From contig CAIMKZ010000100.1 in NCBI GenBank assembly GCA_903842065.1, positions 62,001 through 126,000 on the forward strand: a DNA stretch of 64,000 nucleotides. Reading direction: 5' to 3'. The notes below the pieces were generated by a model that worked only from the letters and a program-made list of their open reading frames with translations, did no database searches and had not been told where the DNA came from. The stretch is from an uncultured Acidobacteriaceae bacterium (GTDB lineage: Bacteria > Acidobacteriota > Terriglobia > Terriglobales > Acidobacteriaceae). The position numbers and the translations under genes were made by a program. Below are positions 7,897-15,785 of the stretch, piece by piece; position 1 is the first letter of the stretch; the number at the start of each line of letters is the position of its first letter.

Positions 7897-9110
7897 TGCG
7901 GCCGCCCCTTTGTGGCGGATGGGCTTGCCGCCGGTTTCGTGCTCGGCGCAGTGCTGGGAGCGGCAGGAGTTGCCGCGCCTGCGGGAGTAAACCTGTCAGG
8001 ATGCGCCGTGGGGATGAGCTTGGGCGCGGGCGGAACAGCCGGTGTGGTGGTTCCGTTCTTGCCTGCCGCATTCGCCGCGGGCGTATTTGCCGCCGGCTCA
8101 GCCGCTGCCGGAGGAGCGTTGGGATCGGTCAGCCCGGGCAGCCGTTCGGCCATGATCTCCGAAGCCTTCATCTGCTGCACGATCGCCGCCGCTTCGGCGC
8201 CCTTCAGCGTTTCGCTGGTCCCCATGTCCTGCGCCGCCACTGGCGGGAAGCGCGGCTGGGTCGAAGTCACCACCAGCACCTCATCCAGCCGCTCCAGATG
8301 CGCCGCCGGAACCAGCGTCACCACGATAAACGAGTCGCGATCCGGATCGGGAGATACCTTCTGCACGGTCCCCACCGGCAGCCCGCGGGGAAAGATCAGG
8401 TCACCGCCGGCGGTCAAAACCCTCTCGCCCGGCTTGATGCGCTGATCGGCCATCAACCCGACAACCTCAAGCTGCCCGGCCGAATTGCCCTTCAGCACGC
8501 CGCGAATGCGCGTCGTCTCCAGAATCACGCCCGCGCCGCTGGTCTGGTCGTTGACCACCAGCACCTGCGAAGTGTGCTCGAAGACGGTTCTAAGCTTGCC
8601 CACGACGCCGTCGGCCGAGATCACCGGCATGTCCGGCTTCAGCCCGTTGGCCGCGCCCTTGTCGATGTAGAAGACCTTGGACTGGTCCGCCCCGCTCGAT
8701 CCGTAAACCTGCGCGGGAACCGTGGAGTAGATGTACTGCTGCTCAAATGCGAGCAGCGCCTGGAGCCGCTGGCCCTGGTGCGCGTCTTCCAGCAGTTCAG
8801 CCTGTTCCAGCTGCAGCCGGTCGATGGTCTTCTTCAGCTCCCGGTTTTCGCTGTCCACATGCTGTAGATCGGCATAGTGGCTCCACCAGTACGCAATCCC
8901 CAGCCGCGAACTGTGAATCATCCGCTGCGGCGGGCCCACCACCATCTGCGCCCAATACCGGATCAGCCGCACACTGCGGCTATCTTCTTCGGTCAGCGAG
9001 TTGTTCTGCCTCCCGGAATGGCGCACCTGCGTGGCCAGCCCCACGATTTGCACGAGGAGCACGGCCAGCAGCACCACATGATTCCGGTAGCGGACGAAGA
9101 AGGATTCCAT
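7893..9110 (-). CDS. mreC: Rod shape-determining protein MreC
   Basis: 405-aa bitopic protein that scaffolds the periplasmic side of the cell-wall elongation complex. One N-terminal helix (about 8-26) is followed by a coiled coil (SENRELKKTIDRLQLEQAELLEDAH) and the beta-barrel domain with KGAANGLKPDMPVISADGVVG and FPRGLPVGTVQKVSPD. The last 85 or so residues are a proline/alanine/threonine-rich tail, longer than in textbook MreC and probably disordered. mreB lies 45 nt upstream and mreD overlaps its end. Confidence 0.94.
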   Translation of the reverse strand: MESFFVRYRNHVVLLAVLLVQIVGLATQVRHSGRQNNSLTEEDSRSVRLIRYWAQMVVGPPQRMIHSSRLGIAYWWSHYADLQHVDSENRELKKTIDRLQLEQAELLEDAHQGQRLQALLAFEQQYIYSTVPAQVYGSSGADQSKVFYIDKGAANGLKPDMPVISADGVVGKLRTVFEHTSQVLVVNDQTSGAGVILETTRIRGVLKGNSAGQLEVVGLMADQRIKPGERVLTAGGDLIFPRGLPVGTVQKVSPDPDRDSFIVVTLVPAAHLERLDEVLVVTSTQPRFPPVAAQDMGTSETLKGAEAAAIVQQMKASEIMAERLPGLTDPNAPPAAAEPAANTPAANAAGKNGTTTPAVPPAPKLIPTAHPDRFTPAGAATPAAPSTAPSTKPAASPSATKGRPQ

Positions 9111-9119
9111 AGCGAATAC

Positions 9120-9149
9120 AGGGACTAGGGCCCTGCTTTATTAGTCCCT
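9120..9149 (-). promoter_or_regulatory. Small hairpin between mreB and mreC
   Basis: AGGGACTA and TAGTCCCT form an 8-bp perfect stem with a 14-nt loop in the 45-bp gap; a second copy of TAGTCCCTA follows directly. It may set the mreB:mreC ratio through attenuation or RNA processing. This is inferred only from position. Confidence 0.4.
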
Positions 9150-9155
9150 TAGTCC

Positions 9156-10220
9156 CTACTCGATTTTGATCTTACGCAGCAGACCGAAGTTCGACAGCAT
9201 CTTGCCAGTGCCGATCACCACCGAAGTTAACGGGTCGTCCGCCACGCTCACCGGCAGGCCGGTCTCTTCGCGGATGCGCTTGTCCAGGTTCTTGATCAGC
9301 GCGCCGCCACCGGTCAGCACAATGCCGCGGTCGCTGATGTCGGCGCTCAGCTCCGGCGGAGTCCGCTCCAGAGCCACGCGAATCGCGTTCATGATCACGG
9401 CGATGCACTCTCCGAGCGACTCGCGGATCTCGCTGTCGTCCACGGTGATGGTCTTGGGCACGCCCTCGATCAGGTTGCGGCCCTTGATCTCCATGCTCAG
9501 CGGCCGCTCCAGCGGGAACGCCGAACCGATCTCCATCTTGATCATCTCGGCCGTACGCTCACCGATCAGCAGGTTGTACTTCCGCTTCAGATAGTTGGTA
9601 ATGGCCTCGTCCATCTGGTTGCCGGCCATACGCACGGAGCGCGAATACACAATACCGCTCAGCGAAATCACGGCAATGTCCGTGGTGCCGCCGCCGATAT
9701 CGACAACCATGTTGCCGCTCGGCTCGGTGATGGGCAAACCCGCACCGATAGCGGCCACCATGGCCTGTTCCACCAGATACACTTCGCTGGCCTTGGCGCG
9801 ATAGGCCGAATCCTCAACCGCGCGCTTTTCAACCTGCGTAATCTCAGAGGGCACGCCGATCACGATGCGAGGATGCACCAGCATCTTGCGATTGTGCGCC
9901 TTCTGGATAAAGTAGTTGAGCATCTTCTCGGTGACTTTGAAGTCGGCGATGACGCCGTCCTTCATGGGCTTGATGGCCACGATGTTGCCCGGCGTACGGC
10001 CGAGCATATCCTTGGCCTCTTTGCCCACCGCTTCCACTTCGCCCGTGCTCTTGTTGATAGCCACGATGGAAGGCTCGTTGACAACGATGCCCTTGCCCGC
10101 CGCATAGACGAGTGTGTTGGCCGTCCCAAGATCGATGGCCAGGTCAGAAGAAAACATACTGAAGAGCGAGCGCAACCCGTGCGACCGCGAAGAGCGCGAA
10201 GGATAACTGTTCATTGGCAT
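9156..10220 (-). CDS. mreB: Rod shape-determining actin homologue MreB
   Basis: 354-aa bacterial actin that polymerises under the inner membrane and directs lateral wall growth. The nucleotide-binding motifs are intact: [10 protein letters not shown] (phosphate 1), [15 protein letters not shown] (phosphate 2) and [15 protein letters not shown] (adenosine). The first 20 or so residues ([20 protein letters not shown]) are an extra serine/arginine-rich leader before the usual start at [10 protein letters not shown], so a later start is possible. First gene of mreBCD. A 10-bp palindrome ACAATATTGT lies upstream at 10241-10250. Confidence 0.97.
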   Translation of the reverse strand: MPMNSYPSRSSRSHGLRSLFSMFSSDLAIDLGTANTLVYAAGKGIVVNEPSIVAINKSTGEVEAVGKEAKDMLGRTPGNIVAIKPMKDGVIADFKVTEKMLNYFIQKAHNRKMLVHPRIVIGVPSEITQVEKRAVEDSAYRAKASEVYLVEQAMVAAIGAGLPITEPSGNMVVDIGGGTTDIAVISLSGIVYSRSVRMAGNQMDEAITNYLKRKYNLLIGERTAEMIKMEIGSAFPLERPLSMEIKGRNLIEGVPKTITVDDSEIRESLGECIAVIMNAIRVALERTPPELSADISDRGIVLTGGGALIKNLDKRIREETGLPVSVADDPLTSVVIGTGKMLSNFGLLRKIKIE

Positions 10221-10372
10221 GGAAAAGCGGTGTTACCTCAACAATATTGTACGGCCAAGGGGGTTGAACGGCCTTTAATAAGCTGATGCCTCCCCGTTCA
10301 GGCCTCCGATGCCTCGAAAATCGCTCGCCGGAAGCGCTCTCGCGCACCATGGCGCCCAAATCCTTTCCGCGC

Positions 10373-10378
10373 TACAAT
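10373..10378 (+). promoter_or_regulatory. -10-like TACAAT of the antitoxin gene, leaderless geometry
   Basis: TACAAT ends 6 nt before ATG 10385. There is no Shine-Dalgarno sequence. Confidence 0.6.
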
Positions 10379-10384
10379 CTCCCC

Positions 10385-10621
10385 ATGGAGCACTCCTTCG
10401 ACGAGGTCCGCCAGTTTGCCAGCGAGTTGCCTGAAGAGCAGCGGCTCATTCTCGCCAACACCCTGCTCGAAAGCCTCACCGAGGAAGCCGCCGACGCCGA
10501 GTTGGCAGCGGCCTGGGATAAAGAGATCGCGCTCCGCGTTGCTGAACTCAAGGCTGGAGCCGCTGCCACCTGTTCCTTCGAGGAACTGGCAACCGATCTG
10601 CGGGCGATCGCTCGTCGATGA
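10385..10621 (+). CDS. Addiction module antitoxin, TIGR02574-like
   Basis: 78-aa acidic protein of the family named putative addiction module component. It has the helical pattern FDEVRQFASELPEEQRLILANTLLESL and the conserved AAWDKEIALRVAELKAG, followed by a C-terminal toxin-binding tail (CSFEELATDLRAIA). It would neutralise the RelE/ParE-type toxin encoded next. Stop and toxin start overlap by 4 nt (ATGA), the usual coupling for such pairs. The start is fixed by TACAAT 6 nt upstream; an extended frame to 10286 has no family similarity. Confidence 0.9.
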   Translation: MEHSFDEVRQFASELPEEQRLILANTLLESLTEEAADAELAAAWDKEIALRVAELKAGAAATCSFEELATDLRAIARR

Positions 10622-10923
10622 GATCCCTGCGGGTCGACGAACGCGCCCGCCGCGAAGCTAAAGAGGCGGCTGAGTGGTACGCCGAACGCGGCGCCGGTTT
10701 ATCCGGCCTGTTCACAGATGAACTTCTGGCAGCTATTTCCTTCGCGCACTCACATCCGCTCCAATGTTCGCCTTATCTGCACGGAACTCGCCGGGCGTTC
10801 CTCAAGAAGTTCCCCTATTTCGTCGTACTCCTTGAGTTCAAAGACACTGTGTACATTGTTGCGGTAGCTCACGCCAAGCGGAGGGAGGGCTTCTGGATGG
10901 GGCGGGTAACGGAGAAGCAATAG
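10618..10923 (+). CDS. RelE/ParE family toxin
   Basis: 101-aa basic protein with the family pattern: N-terminal RVDERARREAKEAAEWYAER helices, then LHGTRRAFLKKFPYFVVLLEFKDTVYIVAVAHAKRREGFW. The FPY and AHAKRREGFW blocks are the conserved core strands and C-terminal segment. The target is either mRNA at the ribosome (RelE) or gyrase (ParE); the sequence does not settle this, though the fold branch and the TIGR02574 partner are usually annotated ParE/RelE. Translationally coupled to the antitoxin. Confidence 0.88.
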   Translation: MRSLRVDERARREAKEAAEWYAERGAGLSGLFTDELLAAISFAHSHPLQCSPYLHGTRRAFLKKFPYFVVLLEFKDTVYIVAVAHAKRREGFWMGRVTEKQ

Positions 10924-10971
10924 GCCGCATCCCAGATGGGATACTCGTATTGCATCCCAAGGAGCCTCGCC

Positions 10972-12006
10972 ATGCCCTACGTCCCTGCCCCCGACCGCTA
11001 CGACCACGCCACCTTCCGCCGCTGCGGCCGATCCGGCCTGGTGCTGCCCGCCATCTCGCTCGGCCTGTGGCAAAACTTCGGCGGCGTAAACTGCTTTGAA
11101 ACCGGCCGCGCCATCGTCCGCCGCGCCTTCGATCGCGGAGTCACGCACTTCGATCTGGCCAACAACTACGGCCCGCCCTACGGCTCGGCGGAAGAGAACT
11201 TCGGCCTCATCCTTGAAAAAGACCTCCGCGACCACCGCAACGAGATGCTCATCTCCACCAAGGCCGGCTGGGACATGTGGCCCGGACCCTACGGCATCGG
11301 AGCGTCGCGCAAATATCTCCTTGCCTCGCTCGACGACAGCCTCAAGCGCATGGGTCTCGATTACGTCGACATCTTCTACGCCCACCGCCCCTGGGATAAC
11401 TGCCCGCTTGAGGAGACCATGGGCGCGCTGGCCACAGCCGTCCAGCAGGGCAAGGCCCTCTACGTCGGCATCTCTTCGTACAGCCCGGAGCGCACCCGCC
11501 AGGCCGCCGCGATTCTCAAATCCCTTGGCGTGCCCCTGCTCATCCACCAGCCCTCGTATTCGCTGCTCAACCGCTGGATCGAGACCAACCTCCTCGACAC
11601 ACTCGATTCGCTCGGCGCCGGCTGCATCGCTTTCACCCCGCTTGCTCAGGGACTGCTCACCGACAAGTACTTGAACGGCGTACCGGCAAACTCCCGCGCC
11701 GGTGGCGCAAACACCTCCATGCCCGCCGAAGCCCTCACCGAAGAGAACCTCAACCGCGTCCGCGCGCTCAATGAAATTGCAAAGTCCCGTAGCCAGTCTC
11801 TGGCTCAGATGGCCCTGGCCTGGGTCCTGCGCGACACTCGCATCACTTCAGCCCTCATCGGCGCGCGCACGGTGGAGCAGCTCGACAACTCCCTCGACGC
11901 GCTGAAGAATCTTGCCTTCACCGCCGAGGAGTTAGCCAAAATCGACTCCATCGCCACCGACGGCGGCATCGACCTGTGGAAGAGCGCGCGCGAGCAGATG
12001 AGCTGA
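10972..12006 (+). CDS. Aldo/keto reductase, YghZ (glyceraldehyde 3-phosphate reductase) type
   Basis: 344-aa NADPH-dependent TIM-barrel reductase. The catalytic tetrad can be placed: Asp and Tyr in HFDLANNYGPPYG, Lys in MLISTKAGWDMWPG, His in VDIFYAHRPW. The long YghZ-like features (GASRKYLLASLDDSLKRMGLDYVDIFYAHR, GLLTDKYLNGVP) place it with L-glyceraldehyde 3-phosphate reductases, involved in carbonyl detoxification. ATG 10972 is chosen for the AAGGAG ribosome site 8 nt upstream; the frame is open back to 10936. It is 48 nt from the toxin and probably has its own promoter. Confidence 0.92.
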   Translation: MPYVPAPDRYDHATFRRCGRSGLVLPAISLGLWQNFGGVNCFETGRAIVRRAFDRGVTHFDLANNYGPPYGSAEENFGLILEKDLRDHRNEMLISTKAGWDMWPGPYGIGASRKYLLASLDDSLKRMGLDYVDIFYAHRPWDNCPLEETMGALATAVQQGKALYVGISSYSPERTRQAAAILKSLGVPLLIHQPSYSLLNRWIETNLLDTLDSLGAGCIAFTPLAQGLLTDKYLNGVPANSRAGGANTSMPAEALTEENLNRVRALNEIAKSRSQSLAQMALAWVLRDTRITSALIGARTVEQLDNSLDALKNLAFTAEELAKIDSIATDGGIDLWKSAREQMS

Positions 12007-12089
12007 TAAGCTCGATGGACATGATAGGAATCACACCCTTAGTACCTCGATAGCTGGCGGCACGAGTGATCTTTGCAAGGGGCGCAGTA

Positions 12090-12599
12090 ATGAGTCTTTT
12101 GAATACTTTCGTTCCGATAGTCTTTGCTTGCGCATGGTTCTCGATCTTCGCGATTCCGATTGCTGCAATACCCTCAGGCTTGCTGGCTTTCATTTTCAAA
12201 GCCAGGGATCGAAGCAAGAGAGCGCTTGTTGGCAAACATGAGGCCCGGAAGATTCCTCATTTTGTGCTTGGCCTGATAGGTGGCATCGCCGGCGAATGCA
12301 TGGCCGTGTTTTCGCTGTTTCTCTCCACGGAATTGAGCTGTATTCGTGGAGGACAGCTTTGCCATGATGGGCAAGCCGGGATGGAACTGATGCTCACCGT
12401 TCCACTTTTTAGCCTGCTTGGAAGTGTCGTCGCAATCCTATGGACCCGGCTGACCCTTCAGTTCTCTTCGCAGAAAATCTATGCCTCAATCTTTACGTAT
12501 GCCGGGCCTTCGCGAACTCTGAACTTATCGGTGAGCTTGGCATCTGTCTTTGCCATGTGGCTGATTTCCGCGTTTCTGGCGACAGTAATGATTCCGTAG
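12090..12599 (+). CDS. Hypothetical integral membrane protein
   Basis: 169-aa protein with about four hydrophobic segments (TFVPIVFACAWFSIFAIPIA, IPHFVLGLIGGIAGECMAVF, MLTVPLFSLLGSVVAILW, SVSLASVFAMWLISAFLATVMIP) and a short cysteine-containing loop (CIRGGQLCHDG) that could form a disulfide outside the membrane. I do not recognise a family. Start at ATG 12090 after AAGGGGCG; a GTG at 12066 is possible. The DNA is more AT-rich than the reductase gene before it. Confidence 0.55.
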   Translation: MSLLNTFVPIVFACAWFSIFAIPIAAIPSGLLAFIFKARDRSKRALVGKHEARKIPHFVLGLIGGIAGECMAVFSLFLSTELSCIRGGQLCHDGQAGMELMLTVPLFSLLGSVVAILWTRLTLQFSSQKIYASIFTYAGPSRTLNLSVSLASVFAMWLISAFLATVMIP

Positions 12600-12654
12600 G
12601 CTTGAACAGTGGATGGCGGAGGTCTCAAGGAACGCCTGACTAACTACTGAAACT

Positions 12655-12840
12655 GGCTTCCCCAGGTGCCTCGCCTTTGGGCACCTGGGAACCCCATACC
12701 CTCAACCCGCCCCGAACCTTCACCCCGTAGGGGTGAATCGATAGTAGCCCCGGGTGAAGTCCGGCGCTCGCAAGCGCCGGACGGAACCCGGGGAATAGCC
12801 ACCAACCTCCCCGGCGTCCCGTAGGGCCGCCACGAAATCC
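12655..12840. repeat. Cluster of intergenic hairpin repeats (copy A)
   Basis: Four palindromes in 186 bp with no coding frame. (1) CCCAGGTGCC / GGCACCTGGG, 12661-12689. (2) TTCACCCC-GTA-GGGGTGAA, 12719-12737, perfect. (3) A two-level stem: outer CCCCGGGT 12748-12755 with ACCCGGGG 12786-12793, inner GTCCGGCGCT 12759-12768 with AGCGCCGGAC 12773-12782. (4) TCCC-GTA-GGG near 12817-12826. The outer stem of (3) recurs unchanged at 63449-63489 around a different inner stem. The role is unknown: REP-like repeat, RNA processing signal or nonautonomous element. Confidence 0.8.
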
Positions 12841-12867
12841 ACCTCAGCCCCCAAACACAAATCGCGC

Positions 12868-12873
12868 TACAAT
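12868..12873 (+). promoter_or_regulatory. -10-like TACAAT before the ATA-start antitoxin frame
   Basis: TACAAT ends 6 nt before ATA 12880, the same hexamer and spacing as the antitoxin at 10385 and the oxidoreductase at 1223. The flanking GCGCTACAATC closely matches CCGCGCTACAATC at 10385, suggesting a shared ancestry or promoter. Confidence 0.55.
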
Positions 12874-12879
12874 CCAGCC

Positions 12880-13125
12880 ATAAGTCCCGACGCCCAACGA
12901 CTCCTCGAACAGGCCCGCCTCCTGCCGCCAGACCAGCGAGCCTGGCTGGTGGAAAGCCTCTTGAACGAAGACGACAGCGTCTCCGCCGCCGAGGTCGAAG
13001 CCGCCTGGGGCGATGAGATCAAGCGCCGCCTCGACGAGATCGACTCCGGCGCGGTCCAGATGATTCCACACGAAGAAGTCCTGGCTCGTCTCGACGCCCG
13101 CATTGCAAGCAAGCGGCAGCTTTAA
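12880..13125 (+). CDS. Second TIGR02574-like antitoxin, apparent ATA start, orphan
   Basis: The frame encodes about 81 residues with the same architecture as the 10385 antitoxin: RLLEQARLLPPDQRAWLVESLL, then VEAAWGDEIKRRLDEIDSG and a C-terminal VLARLDARIASKRQL. No ATG, GTG or TTG lies in frame upstream of the conserved part. ATA at 12880 sits exactly where a leaderless ATG would be, 6 nt after TACAAT. Either ATA (or ATT-class) initiation is used, or a recent ATG to ATA change silenced the gene. No toxin follows; hairpin repeats begin at once. Family assignment is firm, expression is not. Confidence 0.65.
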   Translation: MSPDAQRLLEQARLLPPDQRAWLVESLLNEDDSVSAAEVEAAWGDEIKRRLDEIDSGAVQMIPHEEVLARLDARIASKRQL

Positions 13126-13139
13126 AACACTTCCACTAC

Positions 13140-13375
13140 ACTCCGCGCCGTAGGCGCAACGGTTGTTAGCCCCGCGCTTCAGCGTGGCGAAAGCAAACAA
13201 AGAGCATGAAGATTGATAAAGAACCCACTGTTTTGAAAGGGCACGACTTTAGTCGTGCCGCTAAAGCCAGCTAAATAAACAGGGCTTTAGCCCCTGAGGG
13301 ATGGGCTTTGGGGTTTGTCAGCAGCCTGGAGCATGAAGAGTCCCGTAGGGGCGGCCGAGAATCTCCTTCCCAGCC
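13140..13375. repeat. Intergenic hairpin repeats (copies B and C)
   Basis: Two units. The first holds GCGCC-GTA-GGCGC (13145-13157) and CCGCGC-TTCA-GCGTGG (13172-13187). The second holds GGCACGACT-TT-AGTCGTGCC (13240-13259), CAGGGC-TTTA-GCCCCTG (13280-13296) and TCCC-GTA-GGGG (13341-13351). The GTA and TTTA/TTCA loops stay constant while the stems change with complementarity kept. No gene lies here. Confidence 0.75.
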
Positions 13376-13504
13376 CACGTCCCACGAATCACGCACCACG
13401 ATTCACGACGTGTTGCCGATAATTACCCCCATTTGTTGCACCCTGTAGATAGACCTCAATCAGGTGGAGGCAACATGACCGGAATCCAGAAAATCTCGCA
13501 ACCT

Positions 13505-13733
13505 CTTTATAATCTGCACTTGCGTTACAAGAAATACGTAAAACGTTTATTATCTACATCTTGCGAATGTTTCTCCACCATGCAATCCCGCATTTTCAAC
13601 TCTAGCCAACACGATAACTCTCAATTTATCAACAAGATAAAAATTAACCCCTTTAGAATCTGCACTTGCGAGGGTAAAAAAGGTAAACCGTTTATTTTCT
13701 GCACTTATGCGCATCCCGTGCAAAACTTGCACC
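13505..13733. promoter_or_regulatory. Array of TCTGCACTTGCG boxes, possible Lrp operators
   Basis: An AT-rich 230-bp stretch holds a near-duplicated module. The first copy has AATCTGCACTTGCG at 13511-13524 and TATCTACATCTTGCG at 13551-13565. The second has AATCTGCACTTGCG at 13657-13670 and TTTCTGCACTTATGCG at 13696-13711. A GTAAAACGTTTATT / GTAAACCGTTTATT segment precedes the second box of each. AACTTGCACC follows at 13724-13733. The same core recurs upstream of the adjacent Lrp gene. Binding by that regulator is inference. Confidence 0.5.
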
Positions 13734-13786
13734 AAAAGACTCAGCCTCAGCTCTCTCTGTCCCTCGGTCCCTGTTCCCTGCCTCTC

Positions 13787-14308
13787 TCACCCTTCCAGCA
13801 CATCCCTGAGCGCAAAGCTCGTCTCCAGCCGCCGCACCCCCGGCAACCGGCTCAGCTCGTTCTGGTGCAGGTGGCCGTAGTCGTCCATGCCGGAGACGCG
13901 CGCCACCAGAATGTAGTCGTACTGGCCGGCCAGCAGGTGGCAGCTCACGATGTCGTGGCAGCTCCTGACGCCCGCCTCAAAGGCGGCAAGCACCGGCGCC
14001 GACTGCCGGTCGAGAGTCACGCGGATGTAGACCGTGAGGGGCTTGCCCAGTTGCCGGTCGTCGATTACCGCACGGTAGCCGCGGATCGCCCCCGATGCCT
14101 CGAGCGCCTGAATCCGCCTGGAGGCTGCCGAGGCCGAAAGCCCTGCCGCCTCGCCCACTTCGTAGTTCGTCGCCCGGCCATTCTTCTCCAGATAGTGGAG
14201 AATCGCCGAGTCCAGCTCGTCCAAACCGGACTGGGTTGCAGGCTTGATCGGTTCTTTCGTCAGATCGTGCAATAAACCGTCTGATACATCACGATTCGTT
14301 CTCATCAT
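13787..14308 (-). CDS. Lrp/AsnC family transcriptional regulator
   Basis: 173-aa regulator: an N-terminal extension, then a winged helix (LDELDSAILHYLEKNGRATNYEVGEAAGLSASAASRRIQALEASGAIRGYRAVID) and a RAM ligand-binding domain (TVYIRVTLDRQ, CHLLAGQYDYILVARVSGMDDY). These proteins bind amino acids and regulate amino-acid catabolism as octamers on multiple sites. It is divergent from ald, encoding alanine dehydrogenase, and Lrp-type regulators of ald are known in other phyla, so control of ald by alanine is a sound inference. TGCAC boxes lie on both sides. Confidence 0.92.
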   Translation of the reverse strand: MMRTNRDVSDGLLHDLTKEPIKPATQSGLDELDSAILHYLEKNGRATNYEVGEAAGLSASAASRRIQALEASGAIRGYRAVIDDRQLGKPLTVYIRVTLDRQSAPVLAAFEAGVRSCHDIVSCHLLAGQYDYILVARVSGMDDYGHLHQNELSRLPGVRRLETSFALRDVLEG

Positions 14309-14321
14309 ACCCTTTTATCAC

Positions 14322-14357
14322 GAAACTTGCACACATCAACATCGAAATCTGCACTAC
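14322..14357. promoter_or_regulatory. Paired operator-like boxes in the lrp-ald intergenic region
   Basis: GAAACTTGCACAC (14322) and GAAATCTGCACTA (14344) are direct repeats spaced 22 bp, about two helical turns, on one face of the DNA. They lie 14 bp upstream of the Lrp start and share the core of the boxes at 13511-13733. Confidence 0.5.
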
Positions 14358-14510
14358 TATTCCATCCGTAAGTCCTAAAGACTTTAGCCCGGCGCCGAAT
14401 TAGCCCTCCCCTAGAGCGTTACCGGCCGCCGGGCACTTTTTTGGGCCGACTTTAGAACTGACGGAATCCGGCGGCTTCCCCTTTCCCCAGCGCGCCGGGA
14501 GGAGCGAACC

Positions 14511-15626
14511 ATGATCATCGGCGTCCCCAAAGAGATCAAAGACAACGAAGCCCGCGTAGGCATTACCCCCGCCGGAGCGCACGCCCTCACCCAGGCCGGC
14601 CACAAGGTCCTGGTCGAAACCCAGGCCGGAGCGGCCTCAGGCTTCCCCGACACCGAGTACCAGAACGCCGGAGCCGAGATCGTCGGCGAGCCGGGATGGG
14701 TCTGGGGCAAGGCCGAGATGGTCGTCAAGGTCAAGGAACCCATCGAGCGCGAGTACGCCTTCTTCCGCAAAGGCCTGGTTCTGTTCACCTATCTGCATCT
14801 GGCCCCGCTGCCCGAACTCACCAACAAACTGCTCGAGACCGGAGTCATCGGCATCGCCTACGAGACCGTCCGCGACAAGAGCGGCATGCTGCCCCTGCTT
14901 ATGCCCATGAGCGAGGTCGCCGGACGCATGAGCGTTCAGGTGGGCGCAAGCTACCTTGAGAAAGAGCGCGGCGGGCGCGGCATCTTGCTCGGCGGCGTTC
15001 CCGGAGTTCCTCCGGCGCATGTAACCATCCTCGGCGGCGGCATCGTCGGCACCAACGCGGCCCGCATCGCCCTCGGCATGGGCGCAAAGGTCACGATGAT
15101 CGACGTGAACCTGAACCGTCTGCGCGAGCTGGACGACCACTACGCAGGCCGCCTCTACACGCTGGCCTCGAACAGCTACAACATCGCCCACGCCACCCGC
15201 GAGGCCGATCTGGTCATCGGCGGCGTGCTCATCCCCGGCGCAACTGCCCCTAAGCTCGTGACCCGCGAGATGGTCTCACGGATGAAGAAGGGCGCGGTCA
15301 TCGTCGATGTGGCAATCGACCAGGGCGGCTGCGTAGAGACTGCCAAACCCACCTCGCATTCGAACCCCAGCTACCTGGTGGATGGCGTGGTCCACTACTG
15401 CGTGACCAACATGCCGGGCGCGGTTCCGCACACCTCGACGCTGGCGCTGACCAACTCCACCTTCCACTACGTTCTGCGCATGGCTACCCTCGGCGTTCGC
15501 GAAGCTCTGCGGCAGGATCCGGCTCTGGCCTCCGGCCTGAACACCTGGCTTGGCTCGATCGCCCACAAGGGCGTGGCCGACAGCCAGCAGCGGGAGTGGA
15601 AGACCCCCGAGCAGCTGCTCGCATAG
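14511..15626 (+). CDS. ald: Alanine dehydrogenase
   Basis: 371-aa NAD-dependent enzyme that deaminates L-alanine to pyruvate and ammonia, reversibly. The family N-terminus [20 protein letters not shown] is complete. The substrate lysine lies in VVKVKEP and the catalytic histidine in FTYLHLAP. The nucleotide-binding fold has [20 protein letters not shown], and the [17 protein letters not shown] block is conserved. Length is typical. A strong GGGAGGAG ribosome site precedes the ATG. Divergent from an Lrp-type gene that likely controls it. Confidence 0.97.
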   Translation: MIIGVPKEIKDNEARVGITPAGAHALTQAGHKVLVETQAGAASGFPDTEYQNAGAEIVGEPGWVWGKAEMVVKVKEPIEREYAFFRKGLVLFTYLHLAPLPELTNKLLETGVIGIAYETVRDKSGMLPLLMPMSEVAGRMSVQVGASYLEKERGGRGILLGGVPGVPPAHVTILGGGIVGTNAARIALGMGAKVTMIDVNLNRLRELDDHYAGRLYTLASNSYNIAHATREADLVIGGVLIPGATAPKLVTREMVSRMKKGAVIVDVAIDQGGCVETAKPTSHSNPSYLVDGVVHYCVTNMPGAVPHTSTLALTNSTFHYVLRMATLGVREALRQDPALASGLNTWLGSIAHKGVADSQQREWKTPEQLLA

Positions 15627-15659
15627 TCTCTCCTGGGGGTCGATCCCGACCCCACTACC

Positions 15660-15690
15660 CGGCCCCTGGGCCCTTTGCGGCCCGGGGCCG
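15660..15690 (+). terminator. GC-rich hairpin after ald
   Basis: CGGCCCCTGGGCC and GGCCCGGGGCCG pair with one unpaired base around CTTTGC. No U-tract follows, so it may pause or protect the 3' end rather than act as a classical terminator. A smaller GGGGTCG/CGACCCC stem precedes it near 15636-15652. Confidence 0.5.
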
Positions 15691-15724
15691 CCTGCCCCTC
15701 TGGCCCCAAACCCTGACTTCCTGA

Positions 15725-15730
15725 TATACT
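15725..15730 (+). promoter_or_regulatory. -10 TATACT of the rpmH operon
   Basis: TATACT lies 55 nt before the rpmH ATG, leaving a leader with GGAACCCGGGAGC before the start. The -35 is not recognisable. Confidence 0.5.
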
Positions 15731-15785
15731 CGTAAATGCTGCTATAGCAAAGATTCTCCGCAAGGAACCCGGGAGCACATTTCCA

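Noticed and set aside
13433-14275. Long plus-strand frame with GTGGAGGCAAC before ATG 13475, 267 codons from that ATG
   Set aside because: The second half is an exact antisense shadow of the Lrp gene and turns into Pro/His/Arg-rich sequence. The first part runs through the TGCAC box array. The SD-like sequence is the only support.
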